This document shows positions 22,858 through 27,007 of a DNA stretch of 27,007 nucleotides, piece after piece. The DNA is from Neelides folsomi (Eukaryota > Arthropoda > Collembola > Neelipleona > Neelidae). The first letter of the stretch is position 1. Every line of letters begins with the position of its first letter. Both the position numbers and the translations under genes were made by a program. The notes below the pieces were generated by a model. It ran no database searches, was not told the DNA's origin, and worked only from the letters and a program-made list of their open reading frames with translations. The stretch covers positions 1-27,007 of the forward strand of contig JAQGBZ010000611.1 of NCBI GenBank assembly GCA_034687125.1, written 5' to 3'.

Positions 22858-23750
22858 CTTGGCGCAGTCCATCCATTCGGACGTCGCTCATCTCCATATT
22901 CATATTCCAAGGAAATGGAGAGAGGCACGAAAGATTCAGACCCTAAACCTCTAAGCCAAACTGGTCGCCTCCAAATTTTGATAATAATAAATAATAGGGA
23001 AAAATAAAGTGCCAAATTAAACCAGGATTTCCCTAATCGATTTAATACTAAATTATAAATAAAAAATTAAACCATATTGGATTTCTGCCATTATAAGGGC
23101 AGATCCAGAGAGCGTGGACCTAAATGTTAAATACTGAAAGAGGGATTTGGTTTATAGTCTAATGATGAGCCCGGCTGGTTGACAATGGCGTAATGGTGGT
23201 AAGTACGGCGGGTTTGGTGAGGTCGTAAACCTAACATAAATGAAGGATTTCAATACAATTACTATGAACAATCTAGGTTGATGAAATAGGCTTTTAGACT
23301 ATAAGAATGCATTAGAATATATTTTATTAATAACATTTAGTATTTTGTAAATACATTTAAGTATACTATAAGGAATACTATACAGGGCTATAGCCCTGTA
23401 TTCTAAATATATTTAGACAACCATATAAAAAAGAAAGATACTTATGGCGCACACCTGTACATGTATGTTGATTAGGCCTATGGCAATTATATTATATTAT
23501 ATTTTGGGAAATACATACTTATACTATAGTATATAAAATATTACTTATATAAATATTTAGTAATTTTTAAAGTCAAATTAATTTATTGTAAGAAGGAAAT
23601 AATTATAATCGTCTTCCTAACTTACGAATTAAACAATTTTAAAATACCAATTAATTTTATCTCTCTACCACAAAATAATAATTTACAAATTATGTCGTGA
23701 ATTATTTTGCTGCCAAATTTTTCATTGGTTTAATCTAATTAATTTATGCA
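22858..23750. other. Intergenic region upstream of Shisa-like copy 2
   Basis: No coding exon supported. Composition is less AT-rich until about 23230. ATACAGGGCTATAGCCCTGT with the next two bases forms a perfect 22-bp palindrome at 23380-23401. From about 23594 the sequence is the duplicated promoter segment shared with copy 1. Confidence 0.55.
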
Positions 23751-23759
23751 TATAAATAG
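23751..23759 (+). promoter_or_regulatory. TATA box of Shisa-like copy 2
   Basis: TATAAATAG is a consensus TATA box 144 bp before the start codon, matched by a TATA box at almost the same distance before copy 3. Confidence 0.6.
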
Positions 23760-23894
23760 CACACAACAATGGCTTTAGCTTAGTATTCAATTAATGAAAA
23801 TAAACATTAAAACAAGCAATTTTCAAACTTTAAATTGATATATTATATTTTAATTAAATTTATATTTTATAGTGGTTGAAATAAATATTTTAAA

Positions 23895-24347
23895 ATGTTT
23901 CTTTATTTCATTTCTTTATTTTGTGTTTTTAATCCATCCATAGCTCAATTTAACGATGACGATAGCGATAACGAAGGGTTATTTATTTATTTCCATGTTT
24001 CGATTTAATTATAATCTTTTATATTTATTTTATTTCAAAATATGTTTTTATAAATTGAATAATTTTATTTTTAATTTTCCTCCGACAGTACTAGTGGTAT
24101 TGTCGTTCCATTGGTTTCATCCATAATTTCCTTGATTATTGTAATTGGAATTATAATATGCATTTGTCGTCTGTGGTCCTTTGCCTTTTGTGGATTTAAT
24201 CGTCAAGTTATTGTGGCTGCGCCAGCAGTTCACCATGGTTAGATCATATATACTATATATATTATATATGAAATATTGAAAATTTTAATTTTTTTAAATA
24301 TTAATAATTAATTTTATTTACTTCCAGTCATACCAAGGCACTATTAA
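23895..24347 (+). CDS. Shisa-like small single-pass membrane protein, copy 2, short tail
   Basis: Three exons (23895-23977, 24089-24237, 24328-24347) join to 83 residues. There is a signal peptide (MFLYFISLFCVFNPSIA) and a very short acidic ectodomain (NDDDSDNEG). The transmembrane segment is VSSIISLIIVIGIIICICRL, and a Cys-containing juxtamembrane stretch (SFAFCGFNRQ) follows. The last exon adds only VIPRHY before the stop. The layout recalls Shisa/VOPP1/WBP1-type adaptors, which sit in endomembranes and bind WW-domain ubiquitin ligases through Pro-rich tails. That tail, present in copy 3, is missing here. Intron phases (2, then 1) equal those of copy 3. Family assignment is by architecture only. 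Confidence 0.78.
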
Positions 24348-24413
24348 TCACAATTTACAATACCAGTGCTTGTAAGAATTGCCAACAACCATCAAATTTT
24401 ATAGTTTATAGAG

Positions 24414-24419
24414 AATAAA
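24414..24419 (+). terminator. Polyadenylation signal of copy 2
   Basis: AATAAA lies 67 bp after the stop codon, supporting the short third exon as the true gene end. Confidence 0.6.
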
Positions 24420-24642
24420 TGACTCTATCACCACAATATTTAGAAGATAAATATTATTACATTAAAACAACTAACATTTAAGTTTTAATTGAATAGATGC
24501 AATAATTAAAATTATCATTATCTTGATATTAAAGACACTAAAATATATTAAATATTTCTGTTTATTTCACTTACCATTAATGTATATTGTAAAAAGAAAT
24601 TTTAGCCTGGCACATAAATAACATTAACATACACATAAGAAC

Positions 24643-24806
24643 GGTTGCCGAATTTTAGGGAACCACATATGGGAACGTTCCCATGTATTCCCATATAGGT
24701 TCGGTTAGGTTTGAGTGTATGGTTCCCGGGAACCATACACTCAATGTATCTGGCATGGAAACGTTCCCGGGACCGCTCCTGGGAGCGATCCCAACGTATG
24801 GCATCC
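24643..24806. mobile_element. Palindrome-rich element, GGTTGCC family, copy A
   Basis: The 164-bp element starts GGTTGCCG and ends GTATGGCATCC, imperfect inverted ends. Inside are GGGAACGTTCCC, ATTCCCATATAGG, a 34-bp perfect palindrome, AACGTTCCCGGGACCG and GGGAGCGATCCC. A related copy lies at 25680 and a fragment at 25131. It lies in intergenic DNA between copies 2 and 3. Confidence 0.6.
24711..24744. repeat. 34-bp perfect palindrome
   Basis: Positions 24711-24727 (TTGAGTGTATGGTTCCC) are followed immediately by their exact reverse complement, without a spacer. The centre is a SmaI-type CCCGGG. Confidence 0.9.
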
Positions 24807-25679
24807 TTACATTATTATAAGAAATACAGTTATGCATTTATACGTGTAGAGATTTGTATTCTTTATAGTTTATCTCATTTAAAATTTTAACTGATATTAA
24901 TATTATGATTTTTTAGAAGTAAATTATCATGATAGTTGCACGTAATATTGAAATAAGTGGAATAATTAAATTATTAATGCTCCTAACTCAATAGGCGCTA
25001 AAATTTAGTTTATGAATCTTTGTATTGATTATATGATTTATAGGTAAGGTCCATTTGAACTTATGGAAACGGAAACTTTCCTATGCCTACAGATATTTGT
25101 CAAGGTCTGATGAAGGCTCTATTCAGAGTAGGGAGCGTTCCCATCGAGAGGCAACCATAGTTATACAAATACAATTATGAATATGGTATATTATACATAG
25201 GAAATAAGAGGGAGTTAGGGAATCATAGGTAGTAAGTTGAAAAGTTGAAATTGGAGAAAATCGAAACTTTGACATCGCCATGGGAGTTGAGTCTGGAACC
25301 ATTAAATCATAGTCGGATAAAAAAGAGTTGAAATTTAGTTTTATGTCATTCATTGTGGAAAAAGGATACAATCTACATCTACAATATTATTTTATATCTA
25401 ATAAGTTGTAATTTAGGTATTAAAATTTAAAAACTATCTTATTCTTTATAAAACCTATTTAAATTTTTATTATTTTCAAAATGTCGATTAATAAAAATAC
25501 TAATAAAGTAAATGTCTTTAATTACGCTAATGTATTAATTAACCAGGATTTTCCTTAATGTACAAGATTATAAAAATAAAGAAGTTATTCGATTTTCTAT
25601 ATAGGAAAGAGAAAAGTCAAGCATAAACTGATATAAGGAAAAGCGAGCATAAACTCATTAAGCCTACGTCAATAATTAA
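24807..25679. other. Intergenic region, no gene seen
   Basis: AT-rich DNA with no supportable exon. A truncated piece of the GGTTGCC family is listed at 25131-25156. Confidence 0.55.
25131..25156. repeat. Fragment of the GGTTGCC family
   Basis: GGGAGCGTTCCC followed by GAGAGGCAACC reads as the end of a family member in reverse orientation (GGCAACC is the complement of GGTTGCC). The rest of the element is absent. Confidence 0.45.
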
Positions 25680-25837
25680 GGTTGCCGTATTCCCGGGAAC
25701 ACTCCCATATTGGAGAGTTCCCGGGAACGCTTTGGGGAACGTTCCTATGTATGTATTCCCATATATGCGTTCCCACCAGCGTTCATGAAAACGTTCCTGG
25801 GAACGCTCCACGGAGAGTTCCCAAAGAGTGGCATTCT
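25680..25837. mobile_element. Palindrome-rich element, GGTTGCC family, copy B
   Basis: The 158-bp element starts GGTTGCCGTATTCCCGGGAA and ends GTTCCCAAAGAGTGGCATTC. It holds GTTCCCGGGAAC, GGGAACGTTCC and several ATTCCCATAT motifs like copy A. Length, ends and internal motifs match copy A although order varies. No target duplication identified. Confidence 0.6.
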
Positions 25838-26091
25838 TTTCAAAATGTATGGTAATATACTAATAATTTAATTAAAATAAAATCAATTTAATTGGTGGAT
25901 CAAACGATTAACTTTTAAATATTTCCTTATTCATTTAAACGATTTTGTTTTTATATCGGTTTAAATTTATTTATTTTATCCGAATACCGCAAGATATTAA
26001 TTTACAATATATTTAATACATGCATTTTGTGTTATTTTCCTGGTAATATATTAACTGATAAATACATACTGATTTAATTAGAAAGTATTAA
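25838..26091. other. AT-rich upstream DNA of copy 3
   Basis: No gene or clear repeat. Unlike copies 1 and 2, the upstream sequence is no longer obviously alignable beyond the TATA region, so copy 3 is the more distant sister. Confidence 0.45.
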
Positions 26092-26100
26092 TATAAATAA
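26092..26100 (+). promoter_or_regulatory. TATA box of Shisa-like copy 3
   Basis: TATAAATAA lies 142 bp before the start codon, almost the same spacing as in copy 2 (144 bp). Confidence 0.55.
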
Positions 26101-26233
26101 TGAAACACTATTGTTTTAGTTTAGAATTAATAATATTGTTGTTTAGAATATTAATCTATTTTATGAATTTAATAAGTTCAATTTAAATATTCAATTCCAA
26201 ATACAAAACATTTTGTAAAATTATAATTGTAAA

Positions 26234-26814
26234 ATGATTATTTATTTAGTCTTTTTCTTTAGTCTTTTTAATTCATCTTTAGCTAGCAATGGGTAATTGA
26301 ATGGTTTTATTCAAAATTATACATTCGAAATTTTTATGATTATAATTTAATTTAATTTAAAAAATTGTTTTTAATTCTATATTTCAATAATCTTACAAGT
26401 TCTATTGCTGTTGAGTTGGTATCGTCCATAATTTCATTGATAATACTGATTGGAATTATAATATGCATATGTCGACTGTGTAATGTCAACTATTGTTGCG
26501 AAACACAACATGTTGTCGCATACCCTCAACAAGGTATTTGATCACTTGATCTAACAATATTTTTTAGATATATTGGCAATTTATCAATGATAACAAATTT
26601 ATTTATTAATGATTTTATTAATTAATTAGTTATTATGCCTACTCAAGAATTTTATCCACCGCCTCAGCCTCAAATTGTAATTCCACCACCTCAGCCTCAA
26701 ATTGTAATTCCACCACCTGAACCTCAAATAGTAGTTCAAACACCATTTTCTTATCCACCACCATATTCTTCTGCACCACCATATTCCTCTGCACTACCAT
26801 ATCCTTTGAAATAA
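26234..26814 (+). CDS. Shisa-like small single-pass membrane protein, copy 3, with Pro-rich PPxY tail
   Basis: Three exons (26234-26292, 26400-26533, 26630-26814) join in frame to 125 residues. The order is signal peptide (MIIYLVFFFSLFNSSLA), a tiny ectodomain (SNGSIAVE), a transmembrane helix (VSSIISLIILIGIIICICRL), a Cys-rich juxtamembrane stretch (CNVNYCCETQ), then a Pro-rich cytosolic tail. The tail has three PPPQPQIVIP-type repeats and ends in SYPPPYSSAPPYSS. PPPY is a PPxY motif that binds WW domains of Nedd4-type ligases. This layout is that of Shisa, VOPP1 and WBP1 adaptors in endosomal membranes. Repeats in the tail are about 30 bp each. It is the only complete member of the three copies. 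Confidence 0.82.
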
Positions 26815-26815
26815 A
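26810..26815 (+). terminator. Polyadenylation signal overlapping the copy 3 stop codon
   Basis: AATAAA includes the TAA stop (26812-26814). If used, the 3' UTR would be only about 20 nt. Later alternatives occur around 26900 (AATAATAAATAATAAG). Confidence 0.4.
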
Positions 26816-26956
26816 CAAATACTTGTGCACCCAATTAATTATTAAATATTATTTATGATTGATCAAAATGAACTTGAAGGAGATTTACAAAACACTTTTA
26901 TTAATAATAAATAATAAGATTAATCATATTTGGTCAGGGTCTCGATCCTGGATACA

Positions 26957-27007
26957 AAAACGGGCACATGTGCCCTAAAACGGGCACATTGAACCCAAAA
27001 AGAGGCA
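26957..27007. repeat. Start of a GGGCACAT repeat cut by the window edge
   Basis: AAAACGGGCACAT occurs at 26957 and again at 26977, and GGGCACATGTGCCC (26962-26975) is a perfect 14-bp palindrome. It looks like the edge of another repeat element that continues beyond the window. Confidence 0.55.

Noticed and set aside
22713..23015. Minus-strand 100-codon open frame
   Set aside because: It runs through the right arm of the inverted-repeat element and into unrelated DNA, with no family signature or splice partner.
24655..24837. Minus-strand open frame in the palindromic element
   Set aside because: Lies within a repeat element; the codons reflect palindromes, and a similar frame at 25617 is the same effect in copy B.
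26639..26830. Minus-strand open frame opposite copy 3 exon 3
   Set aside because: Shadow of the Pro-rich repeat; the plus-strand model has a signal peptide, transmembrane helix and matching phases.

Overview
The window is eukaryotic, and most likely from an arthropod. Genes are split by short, AT-rich GT-AG introns, intergenic DNA is very AT-rich, canonical AATAAA signals follow several stop codons, and MITE-like inverted repeats are common. The muscle-type actin, DBH-like monooxygenase and VMO-I-type secreted protein would fit a hexapod such as a springtail. That placement is inference from gene content, not proof. I rebuilt gene models by hand from splice sites and codon phase, and each intact model closes in frame.

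Layout, left to right. At 1541-3877 (+) is a muscle-type actin with four coding exons, a perfect CArG box and a TATA-like box upstream. At 4803-7344 (+) is a nine-exon DOMON plus copper type II monooxygenase (DBH-like/MOXD1 type) with all copper ligands. At 7618-8480 (-) is a 196-aa secreted protein with a weakly lipocalin-like C-terminus. At 9823-11247 (+) is an enoyl-CoA delta-isomerase 2-like enzyme with a 14-nt first coding exon that completes a mitochondrial presequence. At 11962-12395 (-) is a 108-aa secreted, Trp/Asn/Arg-rich protein with a clear TATA box. At 14599-14964 (-) and 15383-16075 (+) lies a divergent pair of related small secreted proteins. At 17146-19124 (+) is a 608-aa secreted protein made of a VMO-I domain, a furin-type site, a low-complexity repeat linker and a C-terminal beta-rich domain.

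From about 19.8 kb to the end is a tandem family of three small single-pass membrane proteins resembling Shisa/VOPP1-type proteins, with signal peptide, transmembrane segment, Cys-rich juxtamembrane stretch and, in copy 3, a Pro-rich PPxY tail. Copy 1 is a pseudogene whose intron carries a 578-bp foldback transposon with an exact 9-bp target duplication. Copy 2 has lost the Pro-rich tail. Copy 3 appears complete. TATA boxes sit at similar distances before all three.

The second half is rich in mobile-element debris: a MULE transposase relic (FLYWCH finger plus C-terminal transposase block), several foldback or MITE-like inverted repeats, and a family of palindromic elements built from GGGAACGTTCCC-like motifs. 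The genes share no obvious pathway. Most encode secreted or membrane proteins, and the actin and isomerase are ordinary cellular genes.
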